From contig BDSI01000146.1 in the NCBI GenBank assembly GCA_003117195.1, forward strand, positions 1 to 64,000: 64,000 bases of DNA, in the 5' to 3' direction. The notes beneath the pieces are model-generated. The model saw only the letters and a list, made by a program, of their open reading frames with translations. It was not told the DNA's origin and ran no database searches. Made by a program: the position numbers and the translations under genes. Each line of letters opens with the position of its first letter. Positions within the stretch are counted from its first letter, which is position 1. Below are positions 40,446-53,200 of the stretch, in pieces. Source of the stretch: Eudorina sp. 2006-703-Eu-15. Lineage: Eukaryota > Chlorophyta > Chlorophyceae > Chlamydomonadales > Volvocaceae.

Positions 40446-43419
40446 ACCGGCTCGACTCTTTGACCATCATTCGCGTGTGTCCACACATCAAAACCATATA
40501 TAATATTCATAGATATAACACCATGCATCTGATATATGTATGTATGTATGTATGTATATATACATATATCAGATGCATGGTATATATGTATACTGGCTAA
40601 AGCTTCCAAGTATATATACTAAGTGTACTTGGAATCCTTAGCCAGTAGCGAGTGTAGCCCGCACTTCTGCCCAGCCAGAGGGATTCATGTTTTGTGATGA
40701 CTTATGCTCCCTCCGACGGATCCATTCATGCTCGCATTCACAGCTGGCCGCCACCGACCCCGTCCTGGCAGCCGCTCTCAACTGGCCTTCGCGGCGCCGT
40801 ATCATGGCGGTGGTACCCAGCGAGACCACATGTCCGTGGGCAGGTATTGCATCCGTCGGCTGCACTGGCGCTGACTGCTCCAGCATTTTGAAGGTGCGAG
40901 CGAAAAGCATGCAATTTACTTCGGAGGGGAATAACGCCGCCGTAGGGTTGTAATTTACTTATGACGCCCTCACGGCTTGTCGCATTTTGTAAAATGCTGC
41001 AATTGTGTTCCCTCGACCTGAACGCAACGAGCTGATACTCAAATGTTAGACCTGGCTGCGTGGATGAGGCCCTCCTGTTAGTAATACTCTATGATAAAAA
41101 TGAATAATTTTATTACTATTATTGTTATCACATAGTTAGATAATGTAGTTGTTGTTATCACATTGTTGTTGATGTTGTTTGCTGGGCATGCCGTATGAAA
41201 TTACCGGCGATGACACAATATCTAGAAAGGACCCACCCGCCTTCCAACCCGTCTCCCTTCCCTCTTTCCTTCCGCCCGCGCAGGGGGGTTACACAGCAGA
41301 CGTCCACTTTGTGTATCACGAGCTGCAGCACAACATGGACCTGAGCCATGCTGGCAGGTGCGTCCAGCCGTTTCTTCTGCTAGCGATTATTCATATACAG
41401 GGACACAATATACAGCGGGCGCGCCGGTGACACAGGTTCGCTTGCGATCGGTAATAATAAAGTATAACTGAGCAAGAATTCTTCATTGATTGAAGTGCGT
41501 GAAGCGCTTATGCCTTCGCATACGTGTAAACAAACAAATACATCAATGGCGCGCCTAGCGCGGCCCCCCGCCCAGCAGGGCTGCGATGAGCGTTATGTGT
41601 TTGGATTTTATCGTTTTATTGAAGTTATCAACGAACAACGAGTCCATTTTGACAAATTTGCGACAGCGCAGGCCCATCCCCGCATCTGCTAAGTACTGCC
41701 TGCCCGCCCCCGATTGACATGACGCATGCATGTAGGGGCTTTGATGAGTACGGTGATGAAACCGACCCCATAGGCAGGTCGCCCGCATACAACACCCGCC
41801 TGCACTGCCACAACGCTCCCAACAACTGGCGCATCGGCTGGGCGAGCCCCGTCCCCAACGGTAACTTGACCGCCTCCAACTTCACCCTCAACTCAAATCG
41901 AGTGACCCTAAGGCTCCCGCCGCCCGGCACCACCGATCAAAACATGGTGATCCTCAACTTGGGACTCAAGTCTTCGGAGCCGGGAGCGCCGACCCTGCCC
42001 TATCCCAAGTATTTTCTGAGCTACCGTGTCCGCAACACAACCTATGGCGGTTACGACGCCGCGCTCTACAGCTGGTTCAGCAATTTAGTTTACATCCACG
42101 CTTTCAACGGCACAGCCACGGAGCGGGACTACAACCGCTCGATATTTATTGATTTCGCCGCGCCCCGCTTTGGCAACGCTGATCCCGTATTCCCGGAAGG
42201 CAACGTCTGGACGGGTCCCTTCGTGCCGTACAACGCCAGCACCGATTTGGGTGGCGGGGTTCGCATCAAGGTTGTTTCGATTGCGCCCTCGGGAGCCGTT
42301 GTGGAGATCTGCCGTACGTACAGGGAGACGGAAGGCACGCCAGGTTCCGCGGAGTGTGAATTGGAGCTGGACCTGGACTGGTGAGTGCCTCAAATCATGT
42401 GTAATAGTACTAGTAATAGAAAACTAGTAATTGTAATACGAATAATGAATAACATTAATAATCATGAGTATCAATAATGAATAATATTTATTATAACACA
42501 TAAATATTAGTAATAATAACTCTTGCCATACATGTATCCATCCAGCCCTGGATTCGTTTCTAAATTAACACACACATTGTCGCGTATGCTTGACTTGCAC
42601 CTAGTGACATTCGAGAACGTAGTTTGGCATAACGGGAACCAGCTGCAAGAGCTCCACGTACCCACGCACGACGGGTTAACCGCGCGGTTGCATGGTTAGT
42701 TTCCTGTGTGCGTGATTACTAATGTGATGTTGGTCCTTGGCCAGGCCTTGGCAACGAAATGTCAATGGCGGGTTTATTACGACCTTAGCGTTGATTTTGG
42801 TACGTGTGTCCTCTTGTGCTCTCCTTCCCTCCGCAGCGACGGTCTGTTATCGTCCGTAGACCCCGACTGCACAAACGCGTTCCCACCGCCTTCACCAGCT
42901 CCGCCGCCATGGCCGCCACGTCCTCCGCCACCACCACCCCCGCCTTCTCCGCGTCCACCTCGGCCTCGCCCACCGTTTCCGCCGTCCCCACCTCCTAGCC
43001 CACCGTCACCGCCACCTCCGCCCCCAAGCCCACCTAGCCCACCTTCGCCGCCTCCAAGCCCACCGTCACCGCCACCACCCCAACCGCCCTACCCGCCGAC
43101 CTTGCCATCACCGCCATCCGCACCGCCATCGCCGCGGCCGCCGCCCAGGTTTCCACGGCCGCCCCGGTCGCCGCGGCCGCCTCAACCACCAATGCCTTCG
43201 CCTCTGCCCCCGTCACCAGAGCCCTCACTGCCACCCTCACCTCCACCGGATCCCCCGCTGCCTCCTTCGCCCCCGTCGCCGCCTTCGCCAAGGCCACCCC
43301 TCCGCCCGGCCAGGCCGCCTCGTCAACCACCGCGGACGCCGTCACCACCGCCTCGCGTGCCCTCTCCTCCGCCTCGCACCAGGCCGCCACCACGTTCGCC
43401 GCTGCCCCAAAAGGCTTGA

Positions 43420-45504
43420 GGCTGGTTGGTTTGGTACAATTATGCAGGCCGGAGTATTAAGCTGCTTATTGCGCCAGTTTGTGCTCGCCACGGGTAGAAT
43501 TAGTAGAATTCGCGGTACATGCATAATGGTTTTCGTTATTTGATCATTATTGTTCTCTTAGTATTTCATTGTATCCATGTGCTGTGCTCTGGATTGACAA
43601 CGTAACGTGCGTCTTTCATATTCGTTATTGGTTTCGTGTTTCTTCCATGCAGCGCGTGCATGTCATGTCCGGGGCGTCCGATGGGTGGCGAGATGCCCAA
43701 GCTGATCACAAGCGCTCCCATCTAGTCGGTACTCTTTTTGTATTTTCTACATGTATGTGTATGTGCAACAATTGCACAACCGGCGGCAGTGCTTATTATG
43801 CGCGAATGAAGGCGCGCGGTTTGCCCCATGTGCCCCTTACGCCGGCAGCAGCGGCACGAGACGCAGCCGTGGTCAACGAGCTTGCAGGCGGGCGACATGC
43901 GTGAATACACACTAAATATCGATTTACTCTTATACGTTTCATATATACATATTGAATACGTGTAGTGTCCCTGGGGGCGTCAGCAAACGATTTTATTCTT
44001 GCTTTGTTTGTTGCCGTTCATTTAGTTCATTCACCGTGCGTCTCGCTCGGTTGCGGTTCCACACGCACGCAAATGCGCACGGCATACCGATGCCTATCTA
44101 AACTTCCGCAAGAGTTTATGACGCCGTACATATAAAAGGTTTCTTATGAACCAGGAAAGGAAGAGCAAAGCGAGTGATAAATGTGCGTATGCTTATGTTC
44201 GGCACATACACTATGGGAAACTGGAGTTTCCTTGGCTTACACACAACGTTGACAAGCCAATCCTGTCAACAACTGAAGGATCTATTGGGATGCCAGCGCT
44301 AGAGGCAAATCCCTGCCATTATTTATTATGCCTGCCTATACTTCACGCGCCCCCGCCGCTATCTATCAATCATGAGCTGAAGAGAGTGCCAAGATCCTGC
44401 TGGATTGTCTTCCACATGTTGCTTGTCCTCTTCCTAGCCTGAGCCAAAGTGTAACTGAAAGGTTTCTACGCGAAGCGTATGAAAACTAAGGTTTTCTGTG
44501 AATACGGAGTGTCTTTGCCGTACGTGTACGAGCCGTTGTGGCGCTTGTGTCGCTGCTTGCGACTGTGTTGGCAATTTTCGGGATTCGTAGCTACGTTTGG
44601 GTGCTGCCGTGAAACGGTTGCTCTGTAGGCCTAGGTGATCCGTTTCGCGGTAGTGCGCCCTCACCCGGCCCTACCCTTTCGCGGTAGTGCGCCCTCACCC
44701 GGCCCTACCCGCGGTAGTGCGCCCTCACCCGGCCCTACCCTATCACGAAGACGTTTTTTCTCTGCGTGCATGTACTCTTTTGTAACGTAGTCTTCTCATG
44801 AAAACGATGCTGTTCAGCATGTGTACGGCAGTGTACGTACGGCAGGCCGTTGCAGCATGCCCTGGCTGCGTTCGTTGTTGCTGTCCCACGCACCCCATTA
44901 ACCCCATGCTCCATGCATCACCAGAAGGCAGGGGGTCAGTTTGTATGGTTCCACCAAAGCCCGGGCTTGTGGTGTCCTGTTTGAAGTAACGCACTTTCCA
45001 GTTTGTATCGTCACGTCAAGTATTTCAAGTCCGCTGAGTCGGCCCGGTTTCCCAGTGTGCATCCATTAGCAGTATCCATCCACTGTAAAATTCCCGTTTC
45101 TGCTGCCTGTTCGTTCATCACCACGCATGCCCACTGTGCCCACGCACAGCCGCCCCGCGCTGCCCGGCAGCTGTCCGCCCGTATCCAGCCCTACCTCGCA
45201 CAGCGAGAGGTGTATATGTGCCCACGCACAGAACCACTCACCTGCCATTTATTACTCTAATTACTCTCCTGAGTAAGGCCGCTAGCTCCATTCAGCAGGC
45301 CACAGCCGCCCATACTCCCAGCCATCAGATTATTGAAGGTCGACCTGCAGACGGCAGATGGTCAGGACAATCCTTGGCCCGGAGGGGCATTCTGGACAGA
45401 CTACTGGTGATTGTAGCTCACGTGCGCGCCTCCGTCATCTGTCAAAACTACTAGGGGTCACCGACTGCCGGAGATGCATGCTGCTGTGGTAGTAGCTCGC
45501 TAAC
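43420..45504. other. Intergenic region after pseudogene 3, left part
   Basis: No gene was seen. A short frame at 44146-44442 has no recognisable features. A 30-bp unit (GCGGTAGTGCGCCCTCACCC then GGCCCTACCC) occurs three times at 44647-44676, 44681-44710 and 44711-44740. Confidence 0.5.
44647..44740. repeat. 30-bp tandem repeat, three copies
   Basis: Three identical 30-bp units, the first two separated by TTTC. On the minus strand they read GGGTAGGGCCGGGTGAGGGC. Confidence 0.9.
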
Positions 45505-45745
45505 TAGTAGGGGCGCGCAGGTGGCTACCTCGCTCCCCCTGAGCGGGCTTTCTCCCGTGGCTGTGGCTGGTCCACAGGGCGGGACGGGTTTGGGATGTGT
45601 TTCACTCGGTGCGCTGTGGAGCCGTTCCTGTCCGCCATGGGGCCCTACGGATCCGTCCCTGGGCCCGTACGGATCAGTGTAATCAGTGAGGAGGCTGAGG
45701 TTAGCTGTCACTTATCACCCGCGGGGCCGCATGTAACAGTATTAA
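45505..45745 (+). repeat. Dispersed repeat family A, diverged copy
   Basis: Contains GAGCGGGCTTTCTCCC, GGTGGCTACCTCG and a CCCGCGGGG word near the right end, in the same order as the 36913-37200 copy but with more differences. Confidence 0.5.
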
Positions 45746-46890
45746 TTAAAAAGGACAGTAATAACAGACGGGCCCCTTTCCCTGCGTGTAGGTAGGCGGG
45801 TCTGAAGGGGTTACGGTCAGGATACATCAGTCTGCTGTTCGTTCTCCCAAATGCTGGCTGATGAAGGGTCTTTCCCTCTCCGAAACCACACACCCTCTTG
45901 CGGCGTGTATGACCACCCTAGCGTCACGAAGCCTGTCTGCCCAGCCCTGCCATTCCCCACCCGCGCCGAACAGCCGTACCCGAACTTCTGATTACGTAAG
46001 GGAGGCTTGATCCACACTCCCAGCCGCAAGCGTTAGGACAGCTCAATGCTGCTTCCCGCAGTTGTTGTTGTTGTATAGCGAGAAACGTTAATCATGTCTA
46101 CCTGCATAAGGGGAATAACAATGATAGGAAACGGCAGAAACAGTCAATCGTCTTCAACTGAACCACTCGTGGAGATAAACAAGCAATTAAATGTCAAAGA
46201 TGGCGTATGAATGTTCAGCGCTGAAATGATTGCTCGCGTGAGCGTGCAGTGCGGAACCGTCGATTTTTCGTTGTATTCGTGGAGGCGTCAACATCCATCA
46301 TAACCAAACTCGGGTTCATTCCAAAATTTCATGACAGCATACAACGAAGCGGTAATGAATGAGGGGAACACGTCGACGGTACCTTTCTAACTTTGACCTA
46401 AGTCAACCTCAATCCCTTGTTACCGCATTTCGCATTGTTAGTTCGGTTAATGAATGTTCGTAAGACAGCACTAATGCCCCTACATTAATATGCAAGTAGT
46501 TGTGTCAATACCGATAAACTCAACATTATCGCAAAGTGCGTTGCCACATGGCCATACATTTAATCGATTCATCATACATATTTACAACAATTAGTGTTTG
46601 TCCCAAAGCACCGATCCATGAGCCTCCTGGTTCGTTGGGACCGTACGAGCACGCCGAGGCCTTTCGCATTTGTAACCCTTTGTAACGCATCGGCCATGAA
46701 CGCAGTCTGATTCGCAAAAACATGTATGGTTCACAATTATGATTCCATTTTTGATTCCCATCACACATACGACATATTATGGTTCCTCTCAATGGTGTAC
46801 ATCTAACGTCGGTTTGTCTATATGTTCTCTCTTGCTGGTCACTCGACGTGATGGTGACGGCCATCATATCACATACTTGCGGATTGTCAG

Positions 46891-46952
46891 GAAGCAAACG
46901 TTCAACCGCCAGCAGATACGGGTTGAAGGAATTCCGGTTGAACGTTTGCTTC
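46891..46952. repeat. 18-bp perfect inverted repeat
   Basis: Arms GAAGCAAACGTTCAACCG (46891-46908) and its exact complement (46935-46952) with a 26-bp spacer. Confidence 0.85.
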
Positions 46953-47689
46953 AAAAGCACGATTGCGGTTTCCTGCAGACAGTTATTTTGTGATATCGAA
47001 AATCGGTCTAGTTCATATATCGCCCTTCGTCAACGACGGTCGAGGCGACCTGCCTGCTGCCCGATGTCGTGTCACGTATCTTGCTTGCTTGTAAACCCGA
47101 TGTTGCCGTACAGCGCTGAGCGAGTATGGTAGCAACTATGCGACTTACCATGCGAGAGCATAAAAGGGAATGTAAGTAAGCGGCCGCCTGACAGTTGCCG
47201 TACAGTCCGACATAGGGAGGCGGCCTCCATAACTGGGCCAAAACATGGCAGCGAGACAAATAGTGCGGACGAGAGCGACCATGCCGGCCGCCATGCACTC
47301 ACCCATTCCCATCCAGTCGTTCTCTGATGCTACCGCGATTGCTGCGTGCCTCATAATCTGTCTGAGCTAGCTGACGGAGAGCTGCCATGCATGAGGCACT
47401 AATACAACCTGAAATCAGGCGTCCACATACATGCTTATCCGATCTCACCAAGGGCTGTCTACGGGAAACGCAGACCCCCAGGAGACCTCGTCCGACATTC
47501 CCGCAGACTGGCACGGCCCCACGAAAGGGGCAGCAGCTAGCCTCGTCTACAGTCACTCCCACCCTCCGCCGTTAAAAAGGAGCGGAACCGACCGACACAG
47601 CGGCGGACCACGGTGGACCTGTCGTGAACCATGCGTTGGTGTTAGTGCCCAGTTGTCATAGCGCATGCAGCTTTCGATGAATCAGTTCG

Positions 47690-47900
47690 GGCATTTGTAT
47701 CCCTTGGTCCGGTTGCCGTACAGACCGTACCGGGTCGGTGCATTTAGTGCGTTCGGGCAGGCACTGACTCATTCGTGGCTGTTGACGCTGGTGGCTCGTT
47801 TCTTGGCCCCTGCTGAGGTGCTGACGGACCGACCGCGGCCTGCGCGTTCGAGGGCGCCTTCCACGACCTGTCAGCGCCTCACACAGACCAGCTCCCGGCC
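47690..47900 (+). pseudogene. Gypsy integrase fragment
   Basis: Inside an open frame from 47665, the words QALTHSWLLTLVARFLAPAE followed by VLTDR match the region around the second catalytic Asp of the integrase at 1918-3220, which has QALLDNVLSRFSAPAEVLTDR. The match fades after the Asp, where sequence becomes a CGCCTTCC-rich repetitive tract. It is an old, truncated gypsy insertion in the opposite orientation to the element at the left end. Confidence 0.6.
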
Positions 47901-49026
47901 TTCCGCGTTACAGCGCCTTCCGCGTCAAAGCTCCGGGCGCCTTCCACCTTTAACCGCGGCCGGCACCTTCCGGATTTTAGCTCCTGGCGCCTTCCGCCTT
48001 CCATCGCGGACGACGCCGTCCGCCTTCCACAGCGGCGGACGGCGCCTTCCGCCTTCTCCCTCGGCCGGCGCCTTCCATCTTCCACCGCGGACGGCGCCGC
48101 CTTCCGCCGTCCACCAGCTGTCGATGGTGAAGGCAGAGCTGTTCAAGCACTGCGTGCGATCAAGGGAACGCAGAGGACGGACGCCTGGGACCTGCAGCCC
48201 GCCCCCTCTGGTTGACACCTGCGCACGAGCGTACCGCTCGCTGCTCGCCTCTGGCCTCACGCCTCGGGCCTCGCTTTGCGCCTTCCGATCATATGTTCGG
48301 CGTCGAGCCCGTGGTGCCGCCTGCTGCAATGTGACAGCGGGTCGATGAGACGCCGCTGGGGTTTATTTGATGGAGTGGATTACGTGTGGCCTTCTCCATG
48401 AAGGCTGTGTATGCTCGCGCGCTGGCAGAGCTGCCGCGGCGAATGGCGCCCATGCATCGTGGCATGCAGCCAACTTGCTATCTAGTTGTGCAGCATGGAG
48501 GCACAGAGCGGTACCGCGCTTCGCCCGTGCGTGGGTCGTCGTCATGTTACCGTATCGTCATCTCCGTCCACCACGCCTGCCAGACACGCACCACGGGCAT
48601 TGATTGACGCCAGCCAGCATGCATTGGTTGACAACAACACAACGAAACCGTGCGCACGCACGCATCAGCGAGCCATGCATCAGCCAGCAGGCGGTGCGCG
48701 CGGCCAACACCGGACCAGGCGCAGGCAGGGCCGCAGCCGGTGCCATCCAACCCGCCGCTCGCTATATATCCGTCCACTACAAATACTACAAACAGCGGGT
48801 ACGCCTGCCGGTTCCGGCGGGGTCTGTCAGCAGCGAGCGCTGCATCCGCCCGAAAGCCGCGGCGCGCCACGAGCGCTACGGCGCACGCCTACGGAGAAGT
48901 CCGTCAATCGCGTCTCCAATTGGCCGCGGTGAAGAGTGAGGTCGTCTGGGCGGGTGCGTGTGAGTAGGCTCGGACTTGCTGCAGGTCGTCTGCAGCCGGC
49001 CGGCCTCCAGCGGCGGTAGGTTTGCT

Positions 49027-49086
49027 GCAATAATAATGGCCCTACAGCAATAATAATGGCCCTACAGCAATAATAATGGCCCTACA
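49027..49086. repeat. 20-bp tandem repeat, three copies
   Basis: Unit GCAATAATAATGGCCCTACA repeated exactly three times. Confidence 0.95.
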
Positions 49087-49984
49087 TCCTCCTCTGGCGA
49101 CTGCGGCTGCTGGCGGCAGTACGCTCCCTGCTTCAGCAGCCGTGTGGATGGCCAGTTGCCACCTCGCATCATGCTTCCGCCTTGGTCGCCGCGCCCTAGA
49201 TGACAACGTTGACCGAGTTAATAAGGTTGTCAGTGATTAGCTGATCACCCGCACGCACGCGCGCAGTGACCGTCCAGCCCCGCCTGCCCAATGCCTGAAC
49301 GATTGCTTGCAAGGCATTGAGCACAGCTTTTGGCTCTTGACGGGAAGGCCCGCCGGTATGTGGCAAATTCGTTCGGGACATCGCGCCGTACCACCGGAAC
49401 TTCTCAAAAGTCGTCAACGTAAAACTTATTGTTCATGCAATTATTATTGTTCATGCAAACTTATTTTTCATGCAATTTAAGTTTATGCTGGTAACGAATT
49501 GACGCGAATAGGTCACCGCAAGCAATAGATTTCTAAAGGGTACAAGCTACAACTGTTAAACTTAAAACCAAGTAAGCACATCCGTGAAAAGATAATTGTT
49601 TGTGATTATTGATGTAGTCGTCGCTACTTTTACTTATACCACGAAGCGCGTGGCGGGTCATTATGGCGATAAATTGCCGACATACGTATACGCCTCGGTT
49701 TCACTACTACCGTCACGGCGCATTTTTCAAGTTATGGTAACAGCCATGATCATACATATTAAATGATAACAGTAGTATGTTCGAGCTGCTGTATGAGTTG
49801 TGCTCTCTTGCAATAATCCACCGTCGCAACCTTCGAAAGGGCAACTGCTTCCCTTGCCGTGGAAGCGAATCCCGTAAGTGATCTCACACGACCATTTAAT
49901 TTCAAGTTCAAGTTTTGAACCTTATATTATATATTATTTGATTTAATTCTTAATTCTTAATATTTAAGCCGGCGTGCTAGACAA

Positions 49985-50040
49985 GCCGACGTGCCGGTTT
50001 AGTGGACGTACGGATAGCGTACGGACGGGGAGACCAACAG
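49985..50040 (+). promoter_or_regulatory. Conserved upstream block, gene 4
   Basis: GCCGACGTGCCGGTTTAGTG, GACGTACGG and GAGACCAACAG, 215-270 bp before the ATG, in the same order as upstream of genes 2 and 5. The second shared stretch (TTCCGCTTTAGAAACACA, then TTCGTCACAACG) lies at 50176-50215. Confidence 0.5.
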
Positions 50041-50254
50041 ACCCCAGGGAACAGAATAGAAGTTTCCAAATCACCATTATGAACAATAGCATATATTCAA
50101 TCCAAACAAACCATTAGCACATATTGATTTTTTATTTAGATATTATTTTTATTTTTACTAGAACCTGATTTATTAGTTCCGCTTTAGAAACACATATTTC
50201 GTCACAACGTGCTCGGCATATGTGTCTTTAGTCGTCATTATTAGAACTAACAAA

Positions 50255-53200
50255 ATGGCGAGACCTAGAATGTTGTCTATTTTGTCGCTGTGCGCGCAAG
50301 TCGTGGCACTCGCCGCGATCGTCCGCGCCCAGTCGACAACGAGTCCCTGTGTGCCAGGTACGTACATGCATACCTGGCGGGCGATTCTTAGCCTCGCTCT
50401 GGGAATACGCCTGTATCTTGTTCTCTGAAAACGTACGTAAAACTCCGCCGATAAAGAGCGAAATAATCTGTACTCGCTATCGCTCGCTCGATCGAGCAGC
50501 AGTTTCCGTCGACGTGCCTGTGCGTGTATGCTGTGGCTCTCCGGGTGGTCGGCTTGCATCCGTCGCCGGTGGCCGGCTTGCATCCGTCGCCGGTGGCCGG
50601 CTTGCATCCGTCGCCGGTGGCCGGCTTGCATCCGTCGCCGGTGGCCGGCTTGCATCCGTCGCCGATGGCCGGCTTGCATCCGTCGCCGGTGGCCGGCTTG
50701 CATCCGTCGCCGGTGGCCGGCTTGCATCCGTCGCTCTTGCACGCAAGCGAGGGACTGTGCTTGGCTGCCTGATGTAGATCGGCTGGCATTATTGCCGCGT
50801 CACCAGCCAAACATGCGTATAACTTCCCTGCCTGCGTGCATGCCTGTTGTTATTATCATTTTTACTGTCGACCGACATCAATTACAAATGTCATTTGAGT
50901 GAGCGGCGTGTTAATACTTGAAAACGCACACGGCGTGCGCGCGTGCATGCATGCCGTGAGCGCACGCGGTAGGTTCATGCATCAAGTAAGACACACATAC
51001 ATATACATATCGCTCTCACGCACAACTGCTAATGCGCGTGTGCTTGCCTCGCTCACATGTGTATGTGTGTGTGTGTGTGCTCGCCTCACATGCGCCTTCA
51101 TTTCTACACGCGACGACTCCTTCGGCATCATCACAGTCCGAGGCACCGTGCACATCGTTACAGCGGCCACCCCACAGCAGTCGAACGATGCCACCACCAG
51201 CGGCAGTAGTGCGGACAGCGCCGAAGACTATCTAGTGCTGCGCTGCCCTGAGGAGCGGGACCCCAAGGACGGCTTCATGAAGGCAGTGGCCAACTGTTCG
51301 GTGCCGTTGCAACCCATCGTCGAAGGGCGAGAGGCTGTGGAGGCCTTTCTGAAACAGTACCGGTTGCAGTCTGGGGACCTCGTCCAGGTACGTACGTCTA
51401 CATACGTGACGTGCAAAGCGGCTTGCGTACGCACGTCGGTGTAGGTACCTACTAGCCAGGTGTATCTATGTGGGTGACATACGTACGCAGCAATAGGAGC
51501 GATCGCGAGCGAGGGGGGCTGCGAGCAAGCAAGCATGCCGGCACGTATGCGCGAACTCCGTCATCACCGCATCGCACAGTGGGCGGCGGCGTATGCACCC
51601 CGCCCGTCAATGAACGATTTTGCGTAGACCCGAACACGCGCACACGCAGGTAGAACGCATACGGTTGCACACGGTTGCACGCACGTATGTATGATAGATG
51701 ACCGGCGGCATCCTTGCTTGACGATGTATTAGCGGGGTCCGCTGTAACATACTGAAAAATATTAGATAGAACCGCATCGAAGTAGCGCTGTACGTAGCAT
51801 TTACATATATAAGTGACGGAGGCCCCCATGCATACACGCAACAGTTATAAATAATGAACGCATGCAGGATAGGATATGTACGTCGCGTGTGACCTTCGAT
51901 TGCTCATCGGCAATTGCCATGCAGGCCTGCTTCGATTACGTTAAAAGCAGCGACACGGCCCAACCCCTGGTGCCCAAGTTCCGGCCGGAGTCCTTTCGAG
52001 TCCTGGGTCGCGAGGCGCAAAAGGAGGTGCGCTTGTATATATGCTCTAATAAGAGATGCTGACCACGCACGCATACCATACTAGCTATGAGGATCGATCC
52101 ATGCTCCAACAATCCAACAAAGCAAGCAGATCAAGTATACCAACCCCCTGGGCATGCGCAATAACATTACATCAATAATTTGCATCCCCGTCCCCTCACC
52201 GCCGTGTGATTAGGCGGGACTGGCGCGGTTTCCAGGAGAGGCAATCCTGGCGCGCTGGTAACCTGGTGTAGTGGCCGGTATGGCTGCGTGACCCCCCCGC
52301 GGTTGATGGAGGATGGGTGCGCAGTCCTTGGTAGGGGTTGATGCGACGAGGCACCTACGAGCTATCTGGGCCCGTTGGAATACCCGGTCGGGATACGGGT
52401 CCACCTTGTAACGGTTAATAATAATAATTTGCGGCGGTCAGCACCTGGTCAGGGTATGGCTGTACGGCCGGGACCGGAATTGGCAGAGCAAGGGGAGCGG
52501 CGCGCAATCGCTGACTTTTGGGGGCGCCTTCACGGGTTTGCCCAGTTGGGACTCCCGAGACGTGGATGGACCTCGGTGGGCCCCTTCCACCCTTTCTTGA
52601 AAGTGTCGGGGGGAGTCTTGCGGTGTGCGGGGCTTGCTCCTGATGAGGGATGAGGCACGGGTTCCCCGCCTTCTACCTGTTTGTATTCGGGTTATCCGAC
52701 CCGGGGCTCAAGTTGGGGACCTGGCCTGCCCTCAGATTGGGTAGGAGGCAGGGCTCCTGTTGGTATGTTATTATTGCTTGGCCTAGGTATTTCTTCTGAT
52801 GCGGGCTACTCCACTAGCGGTCGCTGGGCAGTGTCACGAGCCAGGCGTGGATCTTCCAAGACCTCGAGAGGGTGCAGCGTTCGGTGCCTCAGGGGTGGTG
52901 GTAGCTGGGTGATGGGGTGCCTGTGTGGGCGACCTCCCCTGTGCGTGCTTGGCTTTATCCACTTCTGGGGATTCTGCCCTCTGCTGTGCCTATCTAGCCT
53001 ATCCCTTTGGTAGTGTTGCCCCGCTGCGCGCCTCTGCTTGCTTCGGTGTCTGGCTGGGTGGGGTCATGGCCCGGTGTGTTTTTGGATGCGGCGTTGAGGT
53101 GTGGAGGTGGCCTGCTGGGGCTTGCTTGCCCTGGTATACACCGGTGATCCCTTTGGGGTCCGCTGTAACGTGCATTCATTCATCAATAATTTGATGTGTA

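Larger units (their letters stand above)
36417..43419 (+). pseudogene. M11 metalloprotease pseudogene (copy 3)
   Basis: All ten exons are recognisable: 36417-36516, 37327-37580, 38015-38140, 39103-39189, 39639-39695, 39949-40153, 40744-40893, 41284-41357, 41736-42380 and 42837-43419. The start codon is ACG where the sister copies have ATG. In-frame TAA stops lie at 37551-37553 (exon 2) and 38060-38062 (exon 3). Exon 6 is 205 nt instead of a multiple of three. The zinc motif reads HELQHNMDLSH, with Asp in place of the conserved Gly. Exons 7-10, including a 195-codon proline-rich last exon, are otherwise open. Exon 8 to most of exon 9, with the intron between, is almost identical to gene 2, pointing to gene conversion. 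Introns 1 and 6 hold copies of a dispersed repeat. A truncated product from the 3' half cannot be excluded. Confidence 0.9.
45746..49984. other. Intergenic region before gene 4
   Basis: No complete gene was seen. A minus-strand frame at 46526-46960 (144 codons) and another at 49196-49417 (73 codons, LPHTGGPSRQEPKAVLNALQ) are open but unrecognised. The area also holds a hairpin (46891-46952), a gypsy integrase fragment (47690-47900) and a 20-bp triplicate (49027-49086). Confidence 0.45.

Noticed and set aside
46526..46960. 144-codon minus-strand ORF
   Set aside because: No recognised motif, overlaps an 18-bp hairpin, and the composition does not differ from the flanking non-coding DNA.
49196..49417. 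73-codon minus-strand ORF
   Set aside because: Protein-like in composition but no start context, partner exon or known family; too little to call a gene.
50173..50902. ORFs with eight-residue repeats over 50.5-50.8 kb
   Set aside because: The 24-bp minisatellite in intron 1 of gene 4 keeps all frames open.
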